The notes under the pieces were generated by a model. It saw only the letters and a program-made list of their open reading frames with translations, was not told the DNA's origin and made no database searches. From contig JAQWOP010000004.1 of assembly GCA_029245795.1 (NCBI GenBank), positions 1 through 35,000 of the forward strand: DNA of 35,000 bases, given 5' to 3'. Source of the DNA: Hyphomicrobiales bacterium (GTDB lineage: Bacteria > Pseudomonadota > Alphaproteobacteria > Rhizobiales > TMED25). Made by a program: the position numbers and the translations under genes. How positions within the stretch are numbered: the stretch's first letter is position 1; every line of letters begins with the position of its first letter. Below, piece by piece: positions 34,970 to 35,000 of the stretch.

Positions 34970-35000
34970 GAAAATTAAATTTATTCTCTCAATAATCCAA

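Overview
The window is strongly AT-rich, densely coded chromosomal DNA from an alphaproteobacterium, most likely a free-living, probably marine lineage with a streamlined genome. The assignment rests on gene content and order: a SUV3-like helicase with a 7Fe ferredoxin and CarD; rpmB with a VUT-family transporter; cobT-cobS-DnaJ-like-bolA; aroB-aroK/xerD/accA/secA/argJ/mutT; an NDUFAF5-like methyltransferase; grxC-nitrilase-DUF1178/ubiG/lysC; prfA-prmC-DUF4167. These are familiar alphaproteobacterial neighbourhoods. The species cannot be named from the sequence alone. No rRNA, tRNA, CRISPR array, insertion sequence or phage gene was seen.

Region 1 (1-2900) is a zinc uptake module. A truncated znuA (minus strand) diverges from znuC-znuB-zur (plus strand), and two palindromic Zur-box-like sites lie between them. 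A small NTF2-like gene follows. Region 2 (2900-5870) is a thiamine-precursor salvage locus. It has a sigma70-like promoter, a TPP riboswitch with a plausible translational switch, a 48-codon remnant of thiM (thiazole kinase) directly under the riboswitch, and then a THI5-like ABC importer: thiY, a 27-codon linker ORF, thiZ and thiX. Region 3 (5870-8200) holds a redoxin, a MOSC protein and a solute-binding-fold protein of the dihydroxyphthalate decarboxylase type.

Region 4 (8200-11700, minus strand) is helicase-fdxA-carD, with a short tandem duplication at the 3' end of the helicase gene. Region 5 (11800-19130) contains a DUF3108 envelope protein, rpmB with a good promoter, a VUT/queuosine-precursor transporter, cobT-cobS-DnaJ-like (minus), a BolA-like gene with an abnormal start (apparently AUU, just after an ATG-TAA), and aroB-aroK (minus). 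Region 6 (19200-25700) is xerD, accA, secA, argJ and mutT. Region 7 (25700-34970) is the NDUFAF5-like methyltransferase, grxC, nitrilase, DUF1178, ubiG, lysC, a RodZ-like protein, prfA, prmC, DUF4167 and an M23 peptidase.

Most of the window is core housekeeping: translation, secretion, fatty-acid, shikimate, arginine and aspartate pathways, ubiquinone and complex I. Packing is extreme. Convergent genes abut or share stop codons, and one intrinsic terminator (for accA) lies inside the opposing secA coding sequence. The most unusual points are the riboswitch joined to a thiM remnant and HMP-type transporter, the 27-codon ORF with a 4-base overlap at both ends, the bolA start, and the methyltransferase lacking the usual SAM motif I. 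I found no convincing new multi-gene system.
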